Assembly (NCBI GenBank): GCA_964503235.1 | Contig: CAZCZJ010000040.1 | Span: 1-19,821 of the forward strand | Source: W425 sp964503235 | Lineage (GTDB): Bacteria; Chloroflexota; Dehalococcoidia; Dehalococcoidales; RBG-16-60-22 | Direction: 5' to 3' | DNA length: 19,821 nucleotides | Shown here: positions 8,125-13,433 of the stretch, piece by piece | How the letters are laid out: every line of letters begins with the position of its first letter | Numbering within the stretch: position 1 is the stretch's first letter | Program-made: the position numbers and the translations under genes | Notes under the pieces: generated by a model | Told to the model about the DNA's origin: nothing | What the model saw: only the letters and a program-made list of their open reading frames with translations | Databases searched by the model: none

Positions 8125-8153
8125 ATTATAATGCTTTTTTGTATTATTGTCAA
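8125..8153 (-). promoter_or_regulatory. perfect consensus sigma70 promoter of the DUF2089 operon
   Basis: On the minus strand TTGACA (complement of 8148-8153) is separated by exactly 17 bases from TATAAT (complement of 8125-8130). Both hexamers are full consensus matches. The start would fall near 8118, giving a leader of about 15 bases with GGAGGG before the ATG at 8103. A full-consensus promoter usually implies repression. Confidence 0.88.
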
Positions 8154-8191
8154 TATATTATTAATTATTTTTAATTATTGTGATAATATTG
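8143..8191. promoter_or_regulatory. AT-rich dyad cluster overlapping the promoter, candidate operator
   Basis: ATTATTGT occurs at 8143-8150 and again at 8174-8181, 31 bp apart (about three helical turns). Each copy is part of a short dyad: TATTGTCAATA (8145-8155), which overlaps the -35 box, and ATTAT-TGTG-ATAAT (8174-8187). Two TAATTA segments (8162-8167, 8172-8177) flank a T4 centre, and CAATAT/ATATTG (8151-8156, 8186-8191) close the outside. This is a plausible binding site for the DUF2089 protein. The sequence is very AT-rich, so some symmetry is expected by chance. Confidence 0.45.
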
Positions 8192-8234
8192 TTATGTTTT
8201 TATTTAAAACAATATAGTTACTCAGAACTATATG

Positions 8235-8263
8235 TTGAATACTGACTTCACCAAGAGTAGAAT
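8235..8263 (+). promoter_or_regulatory. sigma70-type promoter of the MFS gene
   Basis: TTGAAT (8235-8240), a 17-base spacer and TAGAAT (8258-8263), about 40 bases before the GTG start at 8304. It is divergent from the DUF2089 promoter. Confidence 0.6.
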
Positions 8264-8303
8264 GTTCATATCCAACTACACATCTCAGATTTAAGGGTAA
8301 CTC

Positions 8304-9593
8304 GTGAAACAATCGGAGAGCGGTAATACCGGTAATACCGTTACGGGATTCCCGGTATTGCGTTCATTTAAAACCCCTGATTATCGATTCTACCTACCGG
8401 GTAGTCTGGCGCAATTCACCGCCTTAAGCATGCAAATCTTTTCCGGTCCTTTCCTGATGTACTATCTCACCGGTTCTAAAACCCTGCTGGGAACCATGGC
8501 TCTGATTAGTGCCTTCCCGATGATATTTGTATCATTGTACGGCGGGGCCATTGCCGATCGCATTAAGAAAAAGCGTATTGTTATTGTATGTGTATTAGCC
8601 TCAGCGGTAGTGGCGGTTGGTATTGCCCTGTTGCTGTCTTCCGGTATTATCAGTCCCGAAAAAGAAGGCTCATGGGGGATTTTGATGGTTGCGGTACTGA
8701 TTATGGGCTCTCTGATGGGTCTGATGATGCCCGCACTCCAGGCGCTGGTTGCCGATATCGTCAAACGCGAACAATTGATGAACGCCGTAGCCGTGAATAC
8801 AATGGGTATGAATATCCTGTTTGTCATCGGTCCCCGCCTGGCAAGTTACTTGATAGACACCTACGGTTATGATTCCGTGTATTACGCCATGGCTGGCTGC
8901 TATGTTCTATCAGCATTCTTCATCTTTTTCGTACGCGGTACCGGACTGACAACCTCTTCTGTTCCAGGTCTCGCCTCAATCGCCCCGGATAAAGCGAATA
9001 TCCTGGGAGAAATCCAGAAAGGCTTCCAGTATATCCGCAAGGAGTCAATGATAATGGTTGTCCTGATTTTTTCACTGGTTGTCACCGTACTCTCCCAGCC
9101 GTATCAGCAGCTGCTCCCCATTTTCGTTGAAGATATTTTCAAGGTCGGAACCACGGGCGGCGGCGAACTAATGATGATTGCAGGGTTAGGGGCATTAATC
9201 GGCTCCATCATTATCACCTTTTTACCGAATAAAAAACGCGGTCTCATGCTTCTCGGGAGCGGTCTAATCGCAGGAATAGCCCTGATTGCCTTTTCCTTTT
9301 CCACGATATGGGGCCTGTCGCTGGGTACCATGGTATTTGTCGGCTTCTCTCAGACATTCCGCCAGACGATTAGCAGCACCTTATTACAGGCATATTCCGA
9401 ACCCGAATACAGGGGAAGGGTAATGAGTATTTTCAGTATGCAATGGGGCCTCATGAGCATATTTACATTCGTCGCGGGAATACTGTCCGAAGTAGTCTCC
9501 GTCCAGTGGGTGCTGGGCAGTCTGGCCATAATCCTGGTCGCCCTATCTATCCTGTCTTTGATATTTACCCCCAGCATCAGAAGGCTGGACTAA
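8304..9593 (+). CDS. MFS exporter (transmembrane secretion effector / EntS-like group)
   Basis: 429 codons starting at GTG 8304, with AAGGG at 8293-8297 six bases upstream. Twelve hydrophobic helices can be placed in two sets of six. The opening (F-TPDYRFYLPGSLAQFTALSMQIFSGPFLMYYLTGS) and the loop GGAIADRIKKKRIV between helices 2 and 3 are characteristic of the MFS_3 group, which includes siderophore and drug exporters. The central loop is short (about residues 205-240). The C-terminal half has FSQTFRQTISSTLLQAYSEPEYRGRVMSI, also typical of this group. The substrate cannot be predicted. It diverges from the stress-like DUF2089 operon, from which it has its own promoter, and it ends 47 bases before the aldo/keto reductase. 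Confidence 0.9.
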   Translation: MKQSESGNTGNTVTGFPVLRSFKTPDYRFYLPGSLAQFTALSMQIFSGPFLMYYLTGSKTLLGTMALISAFPMIFVSLYGGAIADRIKKKRIVIVCVLASAVVAVGIALLLSSGIISPEKEGSWGILMVAVLIMGSLMGLMMPALQALVADIVKREQLMNAVAVNTMGMNILFVIGPRLASYLIDTYGYDSVYYAMAGCYVLSAFFIFFVRGTGLTTSSVPGLASIAPDKANILGEIQKGFQYIRKESMIMVVLIFSLVVTVLSQPYQQLLPIFVEDIFKVGTTGGGELMMIAGLGALIGSIIITFLPNKKRGLMLLGSGLIAGIALIAFSFSTIWGLSLGTMVFVGFSQTFRQTISSTLLQAYSEPEYRGRVMSIFSMQWGLMSIFTFVAGILSEVVSVQWVLGSLAIILVALSILSLIFTPSIRRLD

Positions 9594-9640
9594 CCTGAAA
9601 CCGGCGACATGTATAATGAGATAAGAATTTGGAGGTTGAC

Positions 9641-10507
9641 ATGGAAACCAGAAGATTAGGCAGGACCGGACATATGAGCAGCATAATAGTTTTCGGGGGA
9701 TTCGCGCTGCTGCAAGCCAATCAAAAGGACGCGGATAAGGCTCTGGAAACAGCCCTGGCAAACGGGATTAATCACATCGATGTCTCCCCGATTTACGGTC
9801 AGGCGGAGACACGCATCGGTTCGTGGTTCGGCAGAAACGGGAAGCAGTTCTTCCTCGGCTGTAAGACTCACGAACGGGAAAAAGTAGCGGCCTGGGAAAG
9901 TCTGAAACGTTCATTAGACACACTCAAAGTGGACCGCTTTGACCTCTTCCAGTTTCACGGCGTCGATAGTATCGAGACAGTGAATACAATACTCGGTCCC
10001 GGGGGCGCCCTGGAGGCTGTTATCGAAGCCAGAGAGCAGGGGCTTTTGAAGTATATCGGCATTACCGGACACCGACCCGATGTGCAAAACGAAGCGCTCG
10101 GTCTTTTTGATTTTGATACCGTTATGTTTCCGTTGAACAGGGTTCATGCCGCTCATCCCGAGAAATGGAATGACTTTTTACCGCTGTTGAAAACCGCCCG
10201 GCAAAAAGATACCGGAGTTCTGGCTATCAAGTCGGTGGCGAAACAACTCTGGGAGAATCCGGACCGGGCATCTCATACTTATCAAACCTGGTACCAGCCG
10301 TTCGATGAAGCCGCGGAAATTGAAAAGAGCCTGTGGTACACGCTCTCGCAGGATATTACCTCGGCCGTATTACCCGGGGACCTGAGGCTGTGGCCGATGG
10401 CGATTGATGCCGCCCAACGATTCAAACCTTTAGATGCCGGGGCTCAAAAGAAGGTAATTAAAGAGGTTGAACGATATCAAGCTCTGGTCGGTCCGAATAT
10501 GGATTGA
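9641..10507 (+). CDS. aldo/keto reductase
   Basis: 288 codons. The start is ATG 9641, five bases after GGAGG (9631-9635). An in-frame TTG at 9629 would overlap that site and is rejected. The (beta/alpha)8 reductase signature is present: R-LGRTG at the N-terminus, HIDVSPIYGQAETRIG with catalytic Asp47 and Tyr52, the active-site Lys75 in GCKTHE and His106 in FQFHG. The full catalytic tetrad is therefore in place. Family members reduce aldehydes or ketones with NADPH in the cytosol. The natural substrate is unknown. There is no C-terminal Cys-rich ferredoxin extension. A TATAAT at 9612-9617 could give it a private start, though no good -35 is present. Otherwise it reads on from the MFS gene. Confidence 0.92.
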   Translation: METRRLGRTGHMSSIIVFGGFALLQANQKDADKALETALANGINHIDVSPIYGQAETRIGSWFGRNGKQFFLGCKTHEREKVAAWESLKRSLDTLKVDRFDLFQFHGVDSIETVNTILGPGGALEAVIEAREQGLLKYIGITGHRPDVQNEALGLFDFDTVMFPLNRVHAAHPEKWNDFLPLLKTARQKDTGVLAIKSVAKQLWENPDRASHTYQTWYQPFDEAAEIEKSLWYTLSQDITSAVLPGDLRLWPMAIDAAQRFKPLDAGAQKKVIKEVERYQALVGPNMD

Positions 10508-10522
10508 ACTTAAAGCTGTATC

Positions 10523-10551
10523 TTGTATTTGATGGAATTATTGTAGATAAT
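10523..10551 (+). promoter_or_regulatory. candidate promoter of the chagasin-like gene
   Basis: TTGTAT (10523-10528), a 17-base spacer, GATAAT (10546-10551). The spacer holds ATTATTGT (10537-10544) followed by AGATAAT, close to the dyad at 8174-8187 in the DUF2089 promoter. This could mean shared control, or only similar AT-rich sequence. Confidence 0.35.
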
Positions 10552-10609
10552 AAGTTAAAGGCAATTACCATTTCCCAAAATGGGGCTAATAGGTACAGGA
10601 GGTATAGCT

Positions 10610-11032
10610 ATGAAAATGAAAGCTATCACACTAATTACCTTACTACTATTTACGCTCACGCTGTTTTCGTGCATTACAACATCGGAGAATATCATAAAAG
10701 AGTATTCCTGCGACGATTTCTCCGCTAATCCCACCAGCCTATCAGACGATATTAATATAAAAATAGGAGATAAAATAACCGTCAAGCTGTGTTACAACAA
10801 GACAACGGGTTTCCAATGGGACTATGAGATAACCGGCGATACGGCCGTAAAAGAGGAAGACCACGACTTCCAAGAACCGGGAGGAGACCTAGTCGGGGCG
10901 GCGGGAACAGAGGTCTGGACTTTCGAAGGAGCTGAAAAGGGTACCGCGGTAATATCTATGGAATACAGCCGGCCGTGGGAAGGCGGCATGAAAAAAGAGT
11001 GGACCTATAAGATGACGATAACAGTTGAATAA
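10610..11032 (+). CDS. chagasin-like (I42) cysteine-protease inhibitor lipoprotein
   Basis: 140 codons. ATG 10610 is preceded by a full AGGAGG (10597-10602) seven bases away, which rules out the in-frame ATG at 10580. The protein has a lipoprotein signal peptide: MKMK, a hydrophobic core and the lipobox LFSC with Cys21 as the lipid-bearing residue. The mature part has the three inhibitor loops of the chagasin/I42 family: NKTTGFQW (63-70, usual form NPTTGY-W), GAAGTEVW (97-103) and SRPWEGG (120-126). Known members form an Ig-like beta sandwich whose three loops plug the active site of papain-like proteases. An envelope-anchored copy may guard against external or self proteases (inference). Confidence 0.88.
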   Translation: MKMKAITLITLLLFTLTLFSCITTSENIIKEYSCDDFSANPTSLSDDINIKIGDKITVKLCYNKTTGFQWDYEITGDTAVKEEDHDFQEPGGDLVGAAGTEVWTFEGAEKGTAVISMEYSRPWEGGMKKEWTYKMTITVE

Positions 11033-11040
11033 AGAAAACG

Positions 11041-11070
11041 GCCAGGACTGATATTAAACCAGCGACTAGG
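11041..11070 (+). repeat. degenerate tRNA-3'-half-like element, copy A
   Basis: The stretch from CTGATATTA through AACCAGCGACTAGG follows the order of copy E at 16459-16501 (CTGGGATTG, AACCAGCGACC, AAGG) with small indels. It starts nine bases after the chagasin stop. Only the right half is well kept, so this copy alone would not be convincing. Confidence 0.35.
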
Positions 11071-11159
11071 CGGCATATTCGGAAAACACAAAGCCGTAAA
11101 TACTGAATCAAATATTACCAGCAGTATTATTGATACAAGATAATATCTTTAAAATTTCC

Positions 11160-11324
11160 CTAATGAGGTAAAGGTGATATATCAGGACCCTTGCCAATTC
11201 TAAACATCTTGGTACCACAGGTATGGCAAATCCCCTGCGTGGCGGGTTTGCCGTTCTTCATGGTTATATTCTTGGCGTCTTTCATTTCTTTCTTTGCCTT
11301 ACATTTAACACAATAGGCTTCCAT
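11160..11324 (-). CDS. DUF5679-like mini zinc-ribbon protein
   Basis: 54 codons on the minus strand from ATG 11324 to TAG 11160, with GGAGG (complement of 11333-11337) eight bases upstream. The protein reads MEAYCVKCKAKKEMKDAK, then NITMKNGKPATQGICHTCGTK, MFRIGKG and a short tail. The pairs CVKC (5-8) and CHTC (33-36) form a likely zinc ribbon. The TMKNGKPATQG-C--CGTKMFRIG core is the hallmark of DUF5679, a family of very short proteins I know mainly from Chloroflexota and other environmental bacteria. No function is established. Being so short, it is easily missed by gene callers. Confidence 0.88.
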   Translation of the reverse strand: MEAYCVKCKAKKEMKDAKNITMKNGKPATQGICHTCGTKMFRIGKGPDISPLPH

Positions 11325-11360
11325 CGTAATAACCTCCGTATATAATTTCCTGTCTTTCTT

Positions 11361-11369
11361 ATTATATCA
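11361..11369 (-). promoter_or_regulatory. extended -10 promoter of the DUF5679 gene
   Basis: The minus strand reads TGATATAAT, an extended -10 (TG-n-TATAAT) with a consensus hexamer and no clear -35. The expected start near 11354 leaves a leader of about 30 bases with the GGAGG site. Confidence 0.5.
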
Positions 11370-11441
11370 GATACCCTACCATTTTTAGTAAGAGCTCAGC
11401 TATAACGTGACTATAAATTATTCCAGGTGGCTTATCGGCAA

Positions 11442-11470
11442 TTGAAAATAAAAAGAACAAATGCTATAAT
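11442..11470 (+). promoter_or_regulatory. strong sigma70 promoter ahead of a 200-nt leader
   Basis: TTGAAA (11442-11447), a 17-base spacer and TATAAT (11465-11470) preceded by TGC, so it is also an extended -10. Transcription should begin near 11477. The next credible start codon is at 11671, leaving about 195 bases of leader that hold no gene I can support. Confidence 0.7.
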
Positions 11471-11589
11471 CTGATGGATTTCTTTATACGAAATTCATCA
11501 ACTCTAATCCTAATATCCAATCGGCACAAATCCTGTGGAATAAGGACATGGTGGCAATAACAAACCGGCTGACAAGATAGTGGTTGGAT

Positions 11590-11614
11590 AATTGAAAAAA
11601 CAGGATTTTCAATT
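11590..11614 (+). other. nine-pair inverted repeat in the leader
   Basis: AATTGAAAA (11590-11598) pairs perfectly with TTTTCAATT (11606-11614) around a seven-base loop, in the gene-free stretch between the DUF5679 gene and the small gene at 11671. It could be an RNA hairpin in the leader or a DNA operator. It is AT-rich and has no T-run, so it is a poor terminator. The rest of 11325-11670 holds only the two divergent promoters noted separately. Confidence 0.5.
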
Positions 11615-11670
11615 CTAAAGATATTGGTATATTATAAGGATAGAAAATACCAAAGAAGAAAGGAATGACA

Positions 11671-11886
11671 ATGTCAACAGCAATAGAATATCAAAAAGTA
11701 ATGAGCGAAATCGTCTACGTCAACCTGCCCGGACCGAATGAGCCTGTACCGGGAATGAACGGGACAGACCTCCTGCATGGATTCCTGACGGAGTTTCACC
11801 GGACTCAAAGCCCCGAGGTTAAGGCATTCGTCGATTCCGCGTGCTTAAAATGGAATGTCCATTACCGGATATCAAAAGATACTTAA
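11671..11886 (+). CDS. small hypothetical protein
   Basis: 71 codons. ATG 11671 has GAAAGG (11658-11663) seven bases upstream. A nearer in-frame ATG at 11665 is too close to it. The sequence has ordinary composition: a helix-like start (STAIEYQKVMSEIV), a proline/glycine-rich stretch (NLPGPNEPVPGMNG), then a helix-like segment (DLLHGFLTEFHRTQSPEVKAFVDSACLKW). There is no signal peptide, membrane segment or Cys cluster. I do not recognise it. The strong promoter at 11442 points at it, which supports its being expressed. It may also be the remnant of a longer gene, since a long gene-free and palindrome-rich stretch follows. Confidence 0.45.
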   Translation: MSTAIEYQKVMSEIVYVNLPGPNEPVPGMNGTDLLHGFLTEFHRTQSPEVKAFVDSACLKWNVHYRISKDT

Positions 11887-11915
11887 ATTCCAGCCCGTTT
11901 CAGGAAGCCTTTGAG

Positions 11916-12025
11916 CTCATATGAGTGGTGCTCGACAGTATTGCAGGACCTGCATTGTATCCTGCAGGAAAACTTAAAACCATTCGTCTCTTCGACATTC
12001 CTACGCATCGAGTTTGATGCGTAGG
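11916..12025. other. cluster of palindromes in a 430-base gene-free stretch
   Basis: The gap 11887-12316 contains CTCATATGAG (11916-11925), TGCAGGACCTGCA (11942-11954), CCTGCAGG (11961-11968) and a perfect ten-pair hairpin CCTACGCATC-GAGTTT-GATGCGTAGG (12000-12025). TGCAGGA (11942-11948) can also pair with TCCTGCA (11960-11966), so two structures are mutually exclusive. No T-run follows the last hairpin. This could be the end of the small gene's transcript, a structured RNA or a mobile-element remnant. I see no coding capacity in the gap. Its right part holds the direct repeats at 12185-12215. Confidence 0.5.
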
Positions 12026-12184
12026 TAATCAATGTAAAATTCTTTCTTGCCCAAGCGTTATTTCCGACGATTTACGATAATCCCGAACATACTAATCCGG
12101 TAACATCAACCCGGATCAGGACTATTTAACGACGACTAACCGGAATTTTCCTCTGATAATCATCATATTGCTACTTTATTATGG

Positions 12185-12215
12185 CACTAAAGTAACATAG
12201 AGAAATCACTAAAGT
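12185..12215 (+). promoter_or_regulatory. paired direct repeat CACTAAAGT, candidate operator for the pilin gene
   Basis: CACTAAAGT occurs at 12185-12193 and again at 12207-12215, 22 bp apart (two helical turns), about 100 bases upstream of the prepilin start. I could not place a convincing -35/-10 pair beside it. Confidence 0.35.
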
Positions 12216-12316
12216 GGGATATTAATTTCATACGTATTCATTGATAATAGAAAAGACCTCATAGGGAGAATAACGGACTATGATTAATGGCGTTTGTATA
12301 ATGTCGGAGTACAGAC

Positions 12317-12712
12317 ATGGAAGTAAGATGTAAAAAATTCCTTAAATACTTCCACTATAGAGAGAAGGGATTTACCTTAATTGAGCTCCTGGTAGTAATT
12401 GCTATCCTCGGTGCGTTAATGGGCGTAGCCATTCCCAACCTCGTACAATTTTCGGATAGGGGCAGACCTGAAACCGCCGCAACTGAACTCTATAATATTC
12501 AGGATGCCGTGTGGGCTATGTTATCAGAAAGCTCAACTGTCCAATTAACACCGATCTCTGATGTTACTGACATGGATACAGTAGTTACTACCGATACATC
12601 GGCATTAGTCTTGAGAGATTACCTGACCGGATTGGAACCTGATGGCACACTAAAAACGGATTTCACCTACAGCTTCACCGCCGACGGAGATGTGACTCAG
12701 AATATGCCTTAA
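12317..12712 (+). CDS. type IV prepilin / pseudopilin
   Basis: 131 codons. ATG 12317 has GGAG (12306-12309) seven bases upstream. The leader is short and basic (18 residues, ending REKG) and is followed by FTLIELLVVIAILGALMGVAIPNL, the prepilin cleavage and methylation signature. A prepilin peptidase would cut after Gly18, leaving Phe as mature residue 1 and Glu at the conserved position 5 (residue 23). The globular part (about 75 residues after the helix) is small, with Thr- and Asp-rich strands and no disulfide pair. Known products are pilins of type IV pili or type II-like secretion. No assembly ATPase, platform protein or peptidase gene lies nearby, so the pilus machinery must be elsewhere. 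Confidence 0.9.
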   Translation: MEVRCKKFLKYFHYREKGFTLIELLVVIAILGALMGVAIPNLVQFSDRGRPETAATELYNIQDAVWAMLSESSTVQLTPISDVTDMDTVVTTDTSALVLRDYLTGLEPDGTLKTDFTYSFTADGDVTQNMP

Positions 12713-12784
12713 AGCCTCTCATAATCCTGAAAAACCATCAACGCCGTATCCGGCACAAGAAAATTCCTGGTACTAAAAAATGCG

Positions 12785-12801
12785 GCTGGGATTAAGCCAG
12801 C
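12785..12801 (+). repeat. degenerate tRNA-3'-half-like element, copy B
   Basis: GCTGG-GATTAAG-CCAGC: a five-pair stem with a seven-base loop, the same T-arm-like hairpin as in copy E. It directly abuts the stop of the YgbA-like gene and lies between two convergent genes, where it might also help termination. The following TTATTTCT is only a weak T-run. Confidence 0.4.
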
Positions 12802-13152
12802 TTATTTCTCTGTAGCCTTGCCGACAGGTCTGAGCGGTTCTTGTCTCATTCTATCGATGAAGTGAAATAAAGCCAGAATGGGATGCCTGTGAGTCATGCG
12901 GGGTCCGGCATACCTCATAACAGCCCTGATTTTTTCTCTCATTAAAGGTTGATAACAATGCACAGGGCATTTAGCACAAATTGTCTTGCCTTCCTGGAAG
13001 GGACATTTCTTCAGGCGTTCCAAGGCATAATTCGCTAGCTCGGTACATTCGGCGCATAGCCTGTTGGTTTGGTGGTGGCGTCGGCAGTATAGAGATATCA
13101 TCACCTCAACGGTCTTGCCTTCTCTGGCTATTCTCGAGGATTTTGCTGACAT
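12802..13152 (-). CDS. ygbA: YgbA-like protein (nitrous oxide-stimulated promoter family)
   Basis: 116 codons. The family pattern is unmistakable: EGKTVEVMISLYCRRHH (11-27), LCAECTELANYALERLKKCPF (32-52), a CAKCPVHCY cluster (59-67) and MREKIRAVMRYAGPRM followed by HPILALFHFIDR. Seven cysteines (23, 33, 36, 50, 59, 62, 66) are kept, implying a metal or iron-sulfur site (inference). In enterobacteria ygbA is switched on by nitric oxide through NsrR (known). The biochemical role is poorly defined. ATG 13152 has no obvious ribosome binding site, but the N-terminus fits the family. It is a lone minus-strand gene between plus-strand units, flanked on both sides by the tRNA-like repeats. Confidence 0.88.
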   Translation of the reverse strand: MSAKSSRIAREGKTVEVMISLYCRRHHQTNRLCAECTELANYALERLKKCPFQEGKTICAKCPVHCYQPLMREKIRAVMRYAGPRMTHRHPILALFHFIDRMRQEPLRPVGKATEK

Positions 13153-13217
13153 GAATAAATTATGACACGAACGGATTATTTAGTCTAAGAGGATTAAAAC
13201 TTGATGAACAAAACCAG

Positions 13218-13236
13218 GTGGCAGCGGTTGGATTTG
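13218..13236 (+). repeat. degenerate tRNA-3'-half-like element, copy C
   Basis: GTGGCAGCGGTTGGATTTG matches the left end of copy E (GTGGCAGCGGCTGGGATTG) at nearly every position, then diverges. The first ten bases are identical. It keeps the part that would be the tRNA acceptor strand but has lost the other side of the T-arm. Confidence 0.5.
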
Positions 13237-13247
13237 GATAAAAGATG

Positions 13248-13276
13248 TTGATGAAGAGACGTGGAAAGATTAAAAT
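13248..13276 (+). promoter_or_regulatory. candidate promoter of the acyl-CoA dehydrogenase gene
   Basis: TTGATG (13248-13253), a 17-base spacer, TAAAAT (13271-13276). It predicts a start near 13283 and a leader of about 150 bases before ATG 13434. Confidence 0.45.
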
Positions 13277-13433
13277 AAGCCAGGACTTTGCAGTAATCTA
13301 AGATATTGTTTAAAATAATACCTGTGAAAGGAAGGTGATGGATAATAGTTGAAATATAATGAAACGACCGAAAACTACAGAAAGAAATTATCCAGTGCAG
13401 ATTTTATAGCAAGTATTATAATGGAGGTTACCG

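Noticed and set aside
8020..8217. 65-codon plus-strand frame across the DUF2089 start
   Set aside because: Its hydrophobic tail comes from AT-rich promoter DNA. It overlaps the perfect promoter and has no ribosome binding site.
11474..11560. 28-codon leaderless gene just after the 11442 promoter
   Set aside because: The ATG falls only four bases after the -10 box, upstream of the expected transcript start, and the peptide has no recognisable features.
11581..11599. Sixth tRNA-like repeat copy (GTGGTTGGATAATTGAA)
   Set aside because: It resembles the others only over a few bases and lacks the AACCAG part. Not distinguishable from chance.
12000..12025. Intrinsic terminator after the 71-codon gene
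   Set aside because: The stem is perfect but no T-run follows, so a Rho-independent terminator call is not supported.
12280..12333. 17-codon peptide overlapping the prepilin start
   Set aside because: The nearest GGGAG is eleven bases away and the peptide has no features. Probably chance.
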